From contig JASANC010001197.1 of assembly GCA_030248135.1 (NCBI GenBank), positions 1 to 64,000 of the forward strand: a stretch of 64,000 bases of DNA, written 5' to 3'. The notes beneath the pieces were generated by a model. That model was not told the origin of the DNA, ran no database searches, and saw nothing but the letters and a program-made list of their open reading frames with translations. A program made the position numbers and the translations under genes. Of the stretch, positions 21,871-33,640 are shown in pieces; position 1 is the first letter of the stretch, and every line of letters begins with the position of its first letter. The DNA comes from Theristus sp. LFF4_11. Lineage: Eukaryota > Nematoda > Chromadorea > Monhysterida > Xyalidae.

Positions 21871-23110
21871 GATCAAGAAATAATTAACAATCCACTTTCG
21901 AATGGGCGCAGAAATCTTCAGTACAACATCCCAGACAGGAATTGCTGTTGCGTTATTTCGGACTCCGCGTTTGCGAACAAATGCGTCCGAATATTTTGTT
22001 CATTACTGACAGGGACAGGACTGCAAATTGGCCGTTTTGCCCACGCAGACGTGCACATAAGCAACTGTTTGCCATGCAACCACCATTGTTGCTATGCGCT
22101 GCTACGCCAGTAACAGCAACACACATACGGAATGGCCGAGTAAACATGGCAGCTTTTTTCAGGGTGCAAGATGCGCGCAAAATTTGAGTGAAAGATACCG
22201 TAGATGAAAGTAAAACCGCTTCGGAAATCCAATTGTGTGCCAAATTCAACTTGTTTTTTTTAATCTAACTGATTATTCGTGCTATTCTGTCCATTGTTTC
22301 TCTTTTGCACACATGATTGGGAATTATGTTGGTATTTTTGAAAAAGACAACTCCTAGTCTGCGACTGATCCCGCCTTGACGGACTGCCTTATTTATTCGG
22401 CCCTACTGTATACTCATGCTGTATTCACTGAAATCCATTTCTAGTTTACTACTGATATTTTCTTCCACTCTCTTTCTGGTAAAATGTTTTAATTTTTCGG
22501 GTTTCGGACAAGATAACAGCGTTCGGTTTAGCCCAAGTTTGCTTTTATCAACACAGCTTGTAGACAAATTCAAACAACAACGGTGAACTTTTGACTCACC
22601 AACAATGTTTGAATTACATTTTAGTTGTACGTAAATTGAAACAGCGCGATTGGAGTGTGGTACCATGGTGGTGTTCATAACGTGGTTTTTTAACTTGATA
22701 TTTGAAGATTGCTTGTGATCATTTTTTCTTTAAGAGACGTTGCTATCGATATGTTTATTTAGGTTTAGGCTGCTTGCGGAATGCATATGTAGGTTGAAAT
22801 CTAAAAGCACTAAAGAAATACAACATTCTGAAAAACCGACCTTTTCACAAAAAAATCTAGTTTTTAAGACAGTAAAATGGTAAGCACAATTGGGACGGGT
22901 AGAACAGAAAATACGCAGATCAATAAATAGACGGCGGCACACATTTCAGTAGCGTCTGCCACGATTGTGCGATTCATCACTGCGCGACGTGCCTCTGCGG
23001 CGCAGCTGAGTTCGACTGGACGACTGAAAACACAGGAACTCTGCGAAGTGGATGGTTTTGAGCAATTGACAAATCCACTGCTAGCGTGTCTTCTGCATTA
23101 AGCGATTGTA
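21871..23110. other. Intergenic region between the LIM gene and the doublecortin gene
   Basis: Upstream of the LIM gene and downstream of the doublecortin gene, both on the minus strand. Scattered short frames without splice signals; no RNA gene or repeat recognised. Confidence 0.35.
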
Positions 23111-26100
23111 CTACCAATGAGTGCGTGAGCCCGTTCCGTTCATCAACTTAGCCAATCTACTGCTTGCACAGTTTGTGTCTTTGCTCTGTCTGCTTGCCTT
23201 CGAGTGGCGCGACGTGAAGTCGCTGCGAGCGCTGTGCTTGCTGTACAGGCGTCTCGTCCGCCTGGTCGCTTTCGTCCGATCGCTGTCCACCGTCGACCTT
23301 CGACTCTTTGGACTGCCCGTGCGGGCGCCCCTCGTGCTCTTGTAGCTCTGATTCCAGCTGCTCGGGTGATGCGAGTTGCTCTCGCTACTGACGCTGCGTC
23401 TACGGCGACTCCTGCGCGTTCAGCAGGTTTCTTGGCTAATTTCTGGAGTTTTTTTTCAGTTTATTATTTCAGTTTAATCAGTTCGTGTAAAACTGCAGCT
23501 GCAACGCTAAAGAAGACTGGCGCAAAAACCGGCACCAAGAACAAGATAAAACATTTTTGCATTTCTCACAGTTTGTTCAGTGTTTGTCACCAATTCGAAG
23601 AGCCCTGCGGACAGCGCTCCATTGGCCCGCTCACTAACCGTGTCGATTTTCGACTGCCCCGTGGCGTGCTGCTTCTGTTGCGCCGTCGACTGCCACTGCT
23701 GCTGCTGCGTGAGCTCGACTTTGAACTGCCACTGCCGCGACGCCAGAAGCGCCTGTGGTTTGTGAAGAACAATAGTAACAAGTAAACATTTTATTGACGA
23801 CTTTGCCTTGGGTTTTCTATCCATTACGAGGGTCAACAGTATCAGACTGCATGCACACCAGAAATTGCTGACGCATAAAAAGGCATTTAGCATTTACCAG
23901 CCACCGCCGCTGCTGCTTCGACTGCCACTGCGACTGGACGATTTGCTGCGGCGTGTGGACGCACTCGCCAAGTGCCTTCGACTTTGCCGTTTTCCAGTGT
24001 TTGATGGGCTGCAATGTGAACACACTGTTGATAGCTGGTCAACTGGCTGCATTTGTACCTGGGCGCCATGCAATCGTTGATACATTGGCCGACTGGGAAA
24101 GATGCGCAGCAAATCAGTGCTCGCTAAGTTTGACTGAGAAAACGTTTGCCACAAAAGTTGGAGAATCAATTTAAATGTAGCGGTTCTAGTAAACGCGTGT
24201 GCGACTAAAGTTTCTTACGTACGTCACGAACTCAATTTTAGTACCAACTTTAGTCGCACACGCTTCAGTTTTCAAGTTCGTTTCAGTGGCATAAGCAGCA
24301 ATGTTACGTGTATGTCACTCAAAAAAATCGGACAATCTGACCAAGTTGTAACTTTCTTGGTCAGTTGTTTTTCAGGAGTAATGTTTTTTAAAGAAATCGA
24401 TTTCTTGCACCTGCGCGTGCGCCGTGTGCCGGAGGACGCCCGACTGCTGCTGCCACGACTGAATCTGCGTGACGATCGCGACGGCGAACGGGAGCGGCGT
24501 GCCGGCGACGAATGGCGGCTGCTGCGCGACGTCTCCACACCGGAGTCGGAACGGTGGTGGTGGTGGTGGCGTGGTTGGCTGCAGCGCAAATCACATTCAA
24601 CTACGTCGTTTAGAAAAAAGGCATTACTCAGTGGAATTGGAATTTGTTGAAATTAGCAGTGTGACCTCCAGTGCATGGCTTTTACAGCCGGGTCGCACCT
24701 TGAGTTTGAGTGTTTGCTGTCGGCTGAGTGCGAACGCCGAACTTGCAGGTGCTGCTGCTGCTGGTGACTGCCAGCGGCTGGCGGCAGACCGCCTCCGGCA
24801 CCGCGGCTCGACCGAGCACTCGGTGGATTGTTGGCATTTTGGCTGGAAATTGGTGCGATTTGAATGGAGTTTGCACTCAACAAATCACTTGTAGATTTCA
24901 TTGTTTTCATTCAGCCACACTACATTGCAACTGACCTAGTGTCGAGCATTTCGTTTTTCAGAATGTACCAGGCAGGTTTGAATTTTTGTGTTGCCGGCAC
25001 GACCACGTACGAGCCGCGGTTGATCAACTCGGATGCGTGCATGATTTCATAGCCGTCCATTGTGGTCAACCTGATTAGCAAAAGCTTCTTTAAAGAAAGA
25101 AAAATCATAGTAATCGAATCGACTATTTTCATTTGGCTTTCTAAGTATTCAAAGCATAAACGACCGACTTTTGTCCGTTAACGCCGAATGGCTTTGACAT
25201 TTGCTCAACGATCCACGGCATGCCACGTTCCAGCTGTTTCGGGGCAAACGAAAACGTAGACGACTCCAGACCGTTCCCATTTTGGAAACCACTGCGAAAA
25301 AAGAAATCGAATGCAGATCTTTTTATCAAGCTCGATTTTTGATTGCAAAACTTAAAAAAGTGATTTACTAGACAATCATGTTGGTCATCGCGTATGAGCG
25401 CTGGTCAATCGGTGGCAGCCCGTCGGGGCGCGGGCTTCGCGGTGTGCGACTGCCGTGATTCTTCCTTTGACCGCGTTTCTTTGCCAAGCTGGAACAGAGC
25501 AACGCAACGGCTATTCATTGTTATATCTTGAACTTGATTTCGAGCACAAGACGTCATTTGTGTTTGACAGGTTCGAACAAATATGGCTATTACACCTTTG
25601 CGGTCCGTTCTTCCCCTCGTACATCGTCTCGCCAACGACTATGTACGTCTGCTCCGGTGAGAGATCGCGAAGGTCCTTGATGCGCTTCAGTCGTTTCTGC
25701 CGGTAGACCGCTTGAATCTCGCCGCCATCCAGCGGTTGCACGGTGTTGCGGAGATCTTTCAGGAACGCCTCCCACGTTTTCGTGATCCGATTGCGATAGA
25801 AATATTGCTTGGGGCTGCAAAATACGAATTGCTTGGCAAACAGGCTGGTATCAGAAACTAATTAATTGCGAAATCAATTAATCAGAAGTGAATTAAGAGA
25901 TCGCACATAGCAAGCCAAGAACAAAGAGTCGCATACAAAAGTCATACCGACTTCGGTCGGACAAATGGAATTCTTTGAAACTCGTTCTGTCTAATCGGGG
26001 GAGTCGCGCGAAATCTTCAGAACAACGTTTCAGGTGTTGAAATTGAGAAACCAAAAGACTGTCGGCGCGTACACAAACTCCGGGTCGCCGCTACGTGTCA

Positions 26101-26979
26101 CGTAAATCTTCTTCGCGTCGATCGTTGACTCCCAGTCTTTGTAGCGTGCACCGACTGACGCGTTGATGTCGCGATTCATGTCCAGATAACTGTAACGGTT
26201 GACGACAAAACATATGAACTGTTGGAAAAGAAGAAAAAAGTGTTGAGAAAAATTGTAGAACACGATCCGAAAACCTGGTATACGGTCGAATGCTCTCAGC
26301 ACTGCCTGCCCTCGAGGTGCGACTGGTGTCTGCCGAGCCGGCTGCACGGCGTGCGCGAGGCGACAAACGACTGCGGTTCTGTAATAAAACGATACAGCTT
26401 GACCATGGAACGCAATTCGCAGCAACGGCAGTGCAATTTGACGACGGGAAACACCACTGAAACAACAACTTTGTTCACTGACACACCACTACCCACTTTG
26501 CTGTTGTTTTCCACTCGCTTTGCGACTCGATTGTTGTCGCGTGCGGAGTCGTTGCGCGTGTGCTTCCGGCGTGGCTTGTTGTATTTGTCGTTGTCATTCT
26601 CGCCATAGTCACCTCTGCGGAACGCTTCGCGGCCGACGCAGACCAGTTCATTTTCGTCCAGTCTGCCGAGTTGATCGAGTGAATAGATCTTCTTGCCGTC
26701 CACCGTGTACAATGAGCGAACCTACAGACGGTTTGGAGAATGTTCAATATTTGGACAACATTATTCTGGTAAGCGTTTGATTTCCGTGTCTTTTTTGTTT
26801 TTCACGGTCAAGTAAACGTTCTATGTTCTAAGCGAGTCGACCTGTCCTCCGACGAGTCGTTCACAGTCCGCCAGCAGCTGCTCCATGCTTGTCACTCGGT
26901 TAGCGTTGTACGCGTAAGCAATCGGCCGCTTCGATGGTTCACCATTGCGATACAAACGCACACGTTTCACGGGCGCCAT
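23111..26979 (-). CDS. Doublecortin-family protein: three DCX modules plus a long Ser/Arg-rich tail
   Basis: DCX modules bind microtubules. Start at 26979 (MAPVKRVRLYRNG). Exons: 26842-26979, about 26497-26721, 26275-26378, 26073-26189, 25596-25814, 25369-25488, 25169-25291, 24936-25070, 24699-24887, 24411-24578, 23898-24009, 23639-23752 and 23111-23411; phases agree wherever both ends were set. Module 1: KRVRLYRNGEP, SMEQLLADCERLV, VRSLYTVDGKKIYSLDQL. Module 2: YRNRITKTWEAFL, LDGGEIQAVYRQK, LSPEQTYIVVGE. Module 3: MIVYGFQNGNGLES, then LTTMDGYEIMHASELINRG and SYVVVPATQKFKPAWYIL. Modules 2 and 3 are atypical at their edges. The last four exons (about 230 residues) encode an SR-protein-like tail with RRSRSPSRSSRRFSRG, a His run and many RS/SR pairs, ending at TAG 23111-23113. 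No kinase domain. The exon 2 donor is uncertain by a few codons. Confidence 0.8.
24195..24263. repeat. Perfect 18-bp inverted repeat (hairpin) in a doublecortin intron
   Basis: GCGTGTGCGACTAAAGTT at 24195-24212 and its exact complement at 24246-24263, separated by 33 bases. Probably a tiny MITE or a structured intronic element. No second copy was noticed. Confidence 0.8.
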
Positions 26980-27832
26980 TTTGGAATCTGTTCTCACTCG
27001 ATATTCACTTGGAATAAACTTTTTACACGATCTTCTTGTTTGGCTTTATGCAACAATGGCAGTTTGCAGTTTATGCTTGTTGCTTGATACAACTGGGTAG
27101 TACCAATGTTCATGTGCTGTTTGCTGTTCTCTGCATTGCGTGCATCAGATCAACTTTTGCAACGATTGCGATGCTAGGATACGCGTGTCAACAAACGCCC
27201 CGATCACATGCATATGCCCCTGGTGCTGGAAAACTTGTGCTTGCGTGTGCGTGTTTGCGGTTGCCAAGAGTGAAATAAACCAGCGTCAGCAGTGAGCCAT
27301 ATTATTTTTGCTGTTCATGTCATGGGGGCTTAGTTACAGCGCAGCCTGATTCGGCCAAATAAAGCGCATCCACGTGACAGAAATTCAAAAACAAAACTGG
27401 TCGCTGTTTTAGTCATCAGCATAATGCTCACATGCATGATGCGTGTCGTGGCGTGATGAACGTTCTGATGTCAAGTGGTTTTCACCGACTTGCCTGTTTT
27501 GTTTTTTTACAACAGCCAACAAAAAACGTTCTGTTGGCAGTTTATTTGCGTCATCTACTGACAAACACTAATACTGCAACTTTGTAAAAATGAAAGGGTT
27601 TACATCAAACAACAAATCAAAGCAAAAAACAGCAACCCGCTGATTTCAAAATCAACGCTTCCTACCAAAACACTGTTATAATCGTTGACTTTAGGCGAAT
27701 ACACAAGTAAATTTCACAATTTTCAACAAACGTTCTTGACTACATAAACTGGTTGTCGCGTCGAAACGATATTTTTGTACAACTGTTTGTTCCAAAAATC
27801 ATTTCAGTGTATAAGACTGTTACCAGTGAAAC
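26980..27832. other. Divergent promoter region between the doublecortin and four-TM genes
   Basis: The two genes start 853 bases apart and are transcribed away from each other. No exon or repeat is recognised. The DNA is AT-rich next to the four-TM start. Confidence 0.4.
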
Positions 27833-29199
27833 ATGCAAGCACCAGAGAGCGTCATGGAGCCTGATGACAGTGCGATCACCAGAGCGGCCGTGACCGACCA
27901 TGCAGAAGCACCAGCAACTCGGGCAACGTTCACCGGGCAGCGTGTTGATCTGCACCACCCGAAGTATCGTTGCTGCTGCGGCTGCTGTCACTGCACCACT
28001 GCTGTGCTCGTCATCGGTTGGATTTATGTATGTGCGTGCTTTTCTTTGTTCCGAAAATCAATTGTGTTTTTAACTTGTGTGTTGTTCTCAATTCAAAAAA
28101 CACATGTTTGTGTTCAGTGTTTTTAAGTTTTTTTTTCATGAAGTTTCTCCACTCAGAGTGTGCTGTTCATTTTCTCGGTTGGCTTCAGCTTGTGGACGTT
28201 CATTGCGGGCTGTCTGCAAGGTGCATGGTGCGCCATTGTTTATGGTAAATGCGAAAATTTTATAAAATTTTATAAAAAAATGCTTTCAACAGCTGCTGAT
28301 TACACCAGCAATCTTCAGGTCTAATCCAGACAGTGCTCAGTGCGTTTTGTCTATGGGCGAGCTACCAAGCGATTTGGGCGGCCAAAGAGCTGAAGCTGCC
28401 TAGCCAACTGAGCCCGTTCATGGCGGTGCTCGTGCTGGCGGCTGCCGTCACCGTTGTGTCCTACGTTCTGACGTGCTGGATCAAGTGGAATCCATTGAGT
28501 TATTTTTGTGGCGTTTCCGCCCCTCGCACGTCGCACGCAGATGAGGCGCAATCGAACGTTCAGATGCAAGTGAACATCGTGGCTGGACTGATTTGCGTGC
28601 TGATCGTTACTGTCAAGGTGAAGTTGCAATTCAATGAAAAATAGTATCAATTTTTTGGGCTCTGCAACTGGATGCGTTTGCAGACGTAGAAAGAAAAATC
28701 TATCTTCATGTGTCAATTCAAAATAGTCCAAGTGATCCGGCCGTATTTAGGGAATTCGGATCACTACTTTACCAAGTTTGTATTTCCGCGTCTTGCATGA
28801 AACGGTTATGCGCGCAATGAGTCTCGGAACCAAAATAAAAGAGACTAGTTGTTCAAACATTTTTCCAAGTTTCGATATTTTTGCATTTGATTTTGTTGCC
28901 GATTGAACAGTTATAATGCTATTATTTTCAGTTGTGGTTCATCAAAATCTGTCGAGCTTGTCAGCTGTACACCATTGAGCTGAAGAAGACGGCTGCGCTG
29001 CAGATGCACCAGACTGTGGCCGCCTACCAGAACGCTGGTGCGTTGCGTGTTTCTCAAATCGCTTAATTTTGAGCTGCATACACACATTGCGTTGAATTTG
29101 TTTTGATGTTTTTCAGTTTATTCAACCGACAACAGCTACACCGTGGTGTGGTCGCCATCTGCGGTTGTCACGTCGCCTGTTCCAAGTGAAAATGTTTAG
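27833..29199 (+). CDS. Small four-transmembrane protein, LAPTM-like
   Basis: Five exons: 27833-28027, 28157-28244, 28319-28617, 28932-29037 and 29117-29199, with matching phases and stop TAG. The N-terminus is hydrophilic; then the Cys-rich YRCCCGCCHCTTAVLVIGWI enters the first membrane segment, as in lysosomal LAPTM-type proteins (CCxCCHxxT before TM1). The second segment is VLFIFSVGFSLWTFIAG, the third includes TVLSAFCLWASYQAIW and MAVLVLAAAVTVVSYVLT, and the fourth is IVAGLICVLIVTV. The cytoplasmic tail ends SPVPSENV. An AATAAA lies at 29311-29316. Membership in LAPTM is a suggestion from layout and the Cys/His motif, not a firm identification; the gene could belong to another four-TM family found in invertebrates. 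Confidence 0.72.
28645..28845 (+). repeat. About 200-bp dispersed repeat, family D, copy 1
   Basis: Shares TATCAATTTTTT, CAGACGTAGAAAG, GTCAATTCAAA and CATGAAAC with 46880-47095 (same strand) and with 59695-59870 (opposite strand). This copy lies in an intron of the four-TM gene. Confidence 0.7.
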
Positions 29200-29284
29200 A
29201 GTGAAAACTGTTTGTTATCTCACTCAAAATTTCAAAACAAATCACCATGCAGTTTGTTTGTTTGTTTCAGTCAATGAAACCGTA

Positions 29285-29290
29285 TTTATT
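29285..29290 (-). terminator. Poly(A) signal of the minus-strand gene at 29330
   Basis: AATAAA on the minus strand 40 bases after the stop at 29330-29332. A plus-strand AATAAA for the four-TM gene lies 21 bases to the right (29311-29316), so the two transcripts overlap at their 3' ends. Confidence 0.5.
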
Positions 29291-29329
29291 TCAACGGCGA
29301 TGAAATTTTGAATAAAACCAAGCACAGCG

Positions 29330-31061
29330 TCACGTTGTAGTTTGCACGAGCACCATGCCTTTGCGTGCATTTCTATTACTGAACGCCGTTTTATCAGTGT
29401 CAAGCGCATGCAGCATTGTCTTGCCAGCCGGTACGCGTCCGTCCGTCCGCTGCAATGGAGGCTGGTCAGATGCGACATGCAACGTTTGTTGGAAATGTTG
29501 TTAAAATTTTGAAAGGGTAAAAGTAAACGCATGCAAAGACAACAGCCGCCCACCGTTGCACTTTTGCTGTTCTGCTGATTGAATTGTCTGTGAGCCTCTC
29601 GGTCACGGAGTGCCAAGACGTCCGTTGGTTGTTGTCGTTGCAGAATGCTGCTTCTGATGGCACTGACATGCGACTGCACCGTGCTTCCGCCACTCTCGCC
29701 AAACTGCAAATCGTTGTTCTCAAGTCATTGTGAAGTCATTATAATTGATTTGCAAAATGTTCTTCAAACAGGTTGCCAATAAAAATGATTTCGTCGTTCC
29801 ACAGACAGTAGAATGCCATTGTCCATGCCATTGCAAATGCCAAACCGCACACACAACATTCGCCGTGTGTCAAAATCTGAACCATACCATCTATTTTTTA
29901 AGCCAAAAAACTACAGTTGGTTTAAAAAACCCAAGCGTTGCACCACGCAAACCTGAAATGTCCCTGGATGCGTGTTCAAGCTGATAACAGCATCGCCGCC
30001 GTGACCGACCAGTGAACTACACGACGCATTGCACTGTACAATGCTGTCTTGGCGATGCTGCTATTGGCATGAAAACACATCCACGAGAAACTCAAGTGTG
30101 CGTGCGGTGGTGCAATTCTTTTCAACAACTTTTGTAACTGACACACAGAATGCTGGCACGTGCAACGGTATGAACAATGGTACATACATTTAAGTGTGTT
30201 CGCACCGCAATTTTCTGCCGTTGAATTTGCTCGAGCTCCCTGAAGAACTCTACCCAGGAAATGCGTTCCGTTGAGCGTTCACCATCGAACGCAGGCCTGA
30301 TGAGCACGTGGGGCACGCGCAGCGGTCGCTTGCTGCCTTGCATCGCTCAGGGTGGCCGAGCTCTGATGGAGATTGCGTTGTGGTCAAGAATAACACTGGT
30401 GTGTACAGCCGAACTCTAAATTATAGGGAATCAGCTGGTTGGTTGGTGGTCACGTGCATGCATGATGCTTTCTGTACAAACCAGAGTCCGCCCTCACAGC
30501 AATTTCTGGACAGAAAGCAAGCATCACGTGATCACCAACCAGTCAGCTGATTCCCCACAATTTAGAGTTCGACTGTATACGCACATTGTCAGCACAAATC
30601 GATGTTGACGCACAATGGCCGCTTTTCAGTACCGATATGCACATTTGTATGTCATTGAGATCGAGATAAATACATGCAAATGCTTTGCAGCTACGAGATT
30701 ACAATAAACCAAATGCACCTGCAAATTGTGTTTATTTTTAGCTCTTGATAGTTTTTGGTGTTGTCAGCCAGTGTTGGCTGCATGCGCGATTGCTGATTGC
30801 AACACGAGCAAAACGTGGGGCCTGTGTGCTGTGCGTCTTACATGTGTTGGCGTAGATTACCGCTTGCCTTTCATTGAGAACGCCTACTCAATAAACTGTT
30901 GCGGTTGTTGTTGTTTTGCAGCTGGTGAGTGTTGTAACCCATATCAGCTCGGTGCTGCACCGAGAGCTGCATGGGAGTCATATGGCTGCTTTTCCTGCGA
31001 GCTCCGCGAAAATGGTACGCGTTCAGCGCCGCTGTGACTGTGCGGGGATGCCACGGAGCAC
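29330..31061 (-). CDS. Uncharacterised protein, 5' end not resolved
   Basis: Exons in transcript order: 30939-31061, 30206-30336, 29554-29703 and 29330-29461, stop TGA. All three internal junctions have GT-AG signals and matching phase, which is the main support. Readable stretches: WHPRTVTAALNAYHFRGAR, then RPLRVPHVLIRPAFDGE, RISWVEFFRELEQIQRQKI, and QRQQPTDVLALRDREAH; the end is VPAGKTMLHALDTDKTAF. It is hydrophilic, without membrane segment or known domain. A family B MITE lies in its first visible intron. It could be a separate gene or the cytoplasmic end of the VWA/EGF gene upstream, but no membrane-spanning exon links them and the phases do not join directly (phase 0 against phase 1). 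Confidence 0.5.
30397..30580. mobile_element. MITE, family B, best-preserved copy
   Basis: About 180 bases with long inverted arms: left CGAACTCTAAATTATAGGGA, ATCAGCTGGTTGG and TCACGTG; right CACGTGATCACCAACC, GTCAGCTGATTCCCC and AATTTAGAGTTCGACTGTA. Related copies lie at 17225-17394 and 39868-40035. Confidence 0.8.
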
Positions 31062-31084
31062 CTGCCGGGGTACCAAGGAGCTCA

Positions 31085-31941
31085 GATTCCAACGGAGGCA
31101 AACAACATCCACCCCCATCGTGGATTTAGTTACACGGCTTTCAAACATGCAAAATTACATCTTGTATTTTTGTGCATCTAAGAAAGATTTTTTTAGTTTA
31201 CGCGATGACCGTCAATTCAACGTACATTTGTCTGTCAGTTTATGTATTTGTACCACTGAAATCATGTTAAAACGCAAACAAAGATTACAAAAATTGAAAG
31301 TAAAGCGAAAAATGGCAGAAAGAAAAAAAGGCTGAGAAAGTGCACCTCGAATGAGATTGAATGTTCTGTAGAGGGTTTGAAAAGAGATTAGATTCGAAAA
31401 GAAAAACTTTGTTCGCGCTCAATTCTGGCTTGGCAGTCTCACGCACAATACTCGTATTTGTGAAGCAAAGTAAATGATAAATAAGCAACCAGAATTAAAG
31501 AACAGACCAAAGATTGCACAACAGCAAAGATAACAACAATACAAAGGTTAAATAAAAACGAAGATGGCAGCATTGAATTTTATGAATGCCGTACATATTT
31601 TCTGTATAAAAGCAGATGAACTGCGGAGGTAAAAGGTGTTTTTAAATAAATTAAAATAGCTGATTATATTGATCGTACTGCATTCCGCATAGAAATTTTA
31701 TTCAGTACATTTATGCTGCACCATTGCGTCACCGATAGTGAGAGACTCACTGATTTCAACAGCTTTGCTCGCTAGCAAAATGTGTTGCTGAAAAGTTGAG
31801 AAGTTTTACATTTCGTTTTCTTGAAGTTTAATGAGCAAAGTCTCGATTGAGCAAAAAAAGTGGCTCAACAAAAACTTGGGAAGTTTCTTGTGTGTCCAAG
31901 AACCTCAACAAAACTGTTGAGTAACTCTCAATGGTGATTTC
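31085..31941. other. AT-rich spacer after the VWA/EGF gene
   Basis: Low-complexity, AT-rich, with no convincing exon. A minus-strand AATAAA at 31697-31702 is a plausible poly(A) signal for the VWA/EGF gene. Confidence 0.4.
31697..31702 (-). terminator. Candidate poly(A) signal of the VWA/EGF gene
   Basis: AATAAA on the minus strand about 240 bases after the TGA at 31942. It supports a gene end here rather than continuation into the unknown gene further left. Confidence 0.4.
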
Positions 31942-33640
31942 TCAAGTTTGTTGAGCAATTTTTCTCCGCGTATAACCCGGCAAGTTTACTGACGTGCATG
32001 ATTTGGCGAGAATTTGATTGACGACCAGCGGAATGTGCCCCGGCGTCCTCGCGTTCAACGAGCACGATTTGCCGCCGGAGATCTGTCGCATCTCCCATTG
32101 CACTGGTCGGTCACCGATGGCCACGGTCAGAATTGGCAGGCCGCTCGTGCGAAACTTCTCTGTCAACGCCACCACGGACGGCAACTCGCTGATGGATCTG
32201 CGAAAAATATGGCCGGGTCACTTTTGAGAGGTTTCAATTGTTTCTGCTTGGATTAAAGTGTGGCCATGTGAACTGTGAAGATGGCCAGCTTTCGGTTTAG
32301 TAGTCATCTTATTCGAGACCCAGAAGAGAAACACTAAACACACCCGCTGCCTGTAAAATAAACCATGAGATGTTTCGCTCCAGGTCGCCAACCGCTTGTT
32401 GTGTTGTTGAACAGCTGTGAATTCACGGTTTTCAGTGCTCTGAAAAAAGTTGTGTAGTGGATTCAGCTCAAATACGGGCGACCAATATAACTAACAGGGC
32501 ACAGCAATGGTCACATAATATCGAAGGGGCATCGATTTGTTGCAAAAACGCGATAAGCTCCGTTTTTTACCACCTGTTTTGTTTATTTTTCATTTCAACT
32601 CGTTTCAGTTCCCACAACTTTCTAATCAAAACGTTGGCGAAACATGTATACATTGTACATGAATCGACTCTGGTGTTTCATAAAATGGCAGCAAAAAAGC
32701 TGCAAAAAAAGTTATGAAGCAAAAAACGTTAAACAAAGGTGATTTTTCGCGCTTTACCAATTGCACGTGCGTCACCTCACCCGAGAAGATTCTGCGTCGG
32801 TGCGTCCACGAACATCACACTGCCAATCGAGTCGACCGTGCACGCGCTGCTGTTGCAGTGTTTGAAGCTGAAGTTGGGCACACCCACAGCAACGTCGATC
32901 ACGGAGACCAACGAGAACTGAGTGCGAGGCACCGTGTAGCGCAGCGACAACGCCTGCCCGATTTGCTTCACCTGGGTCGCACGAAAAACGGAAGAATTGC
33001 ACAACAGTTTGTTAAAGATTCAGCAGCCATGCTCGCATACAACACGGTACATTGCAGATATTGGCATTTGTTTGCAGTTTTGCAATTATCCGTTCAATTA
33101 TTGTTTCAAAGCAGACCCAATTGAAGTAGGTAGCCTTGCGCGCCTCATCGGCCATTCCATTGGACGAGTCCACCAGGAATATGATGTCGTACTCCAATGT
33201 GCTCGTGTCACACAGGGGCGCTGTTGTCGGTGGGGGGCCGGGCGGCGTTGTGCTGAATGCAAAGTGAAGTTATTTTTTATCTAACGTCGAAAAGTTTTCT
33301 GTCACACTGAAAATATCAATTTTGATACATACGACACGCACCTCTCTGATTCTTCTGCTGGTGCTGGCGTTACCATCGGAAAAAGGTCTGTGAAAACAGA
33401 AACAAAGTTTTCAGATAGATTGTGTGGGCGTTGTGTATGGTGTACGAATGGTGACAAAAGCAGCAACGAACGCGTTTCACAGTGGACGCCACTGGTGCCG
33501 TACGGACACGCGCATTCACCAGCAATCAACTCGCCACCATTCATGCAGACTGGTGTGTTGCAGTCAACGCCAGACCAGTTTAGCTCACATGTGCACTGGT
33601 TTCTTGTCGCATCAAAAGTGCCGTGAACACATTCTAAGAA
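31942..33640 (-). other. VWA/EGF gene, unit 5 (C-terminal)
   Basis: An EGF pair (about 33460-33636: CELNWSGVDC, CACPYGTSGVHC) is followed by a Pro/Thr linker and a VWA domain spread over about 33130-33245, 32785-32968 and 31990-32197. Its first strand reads YDIIFLVDSSNGM, so the metal motif D-x-S-x-S has Gly at the last position. The last strand and helix read LPILTVAIGDRPVQW. Confidence 0.75.
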
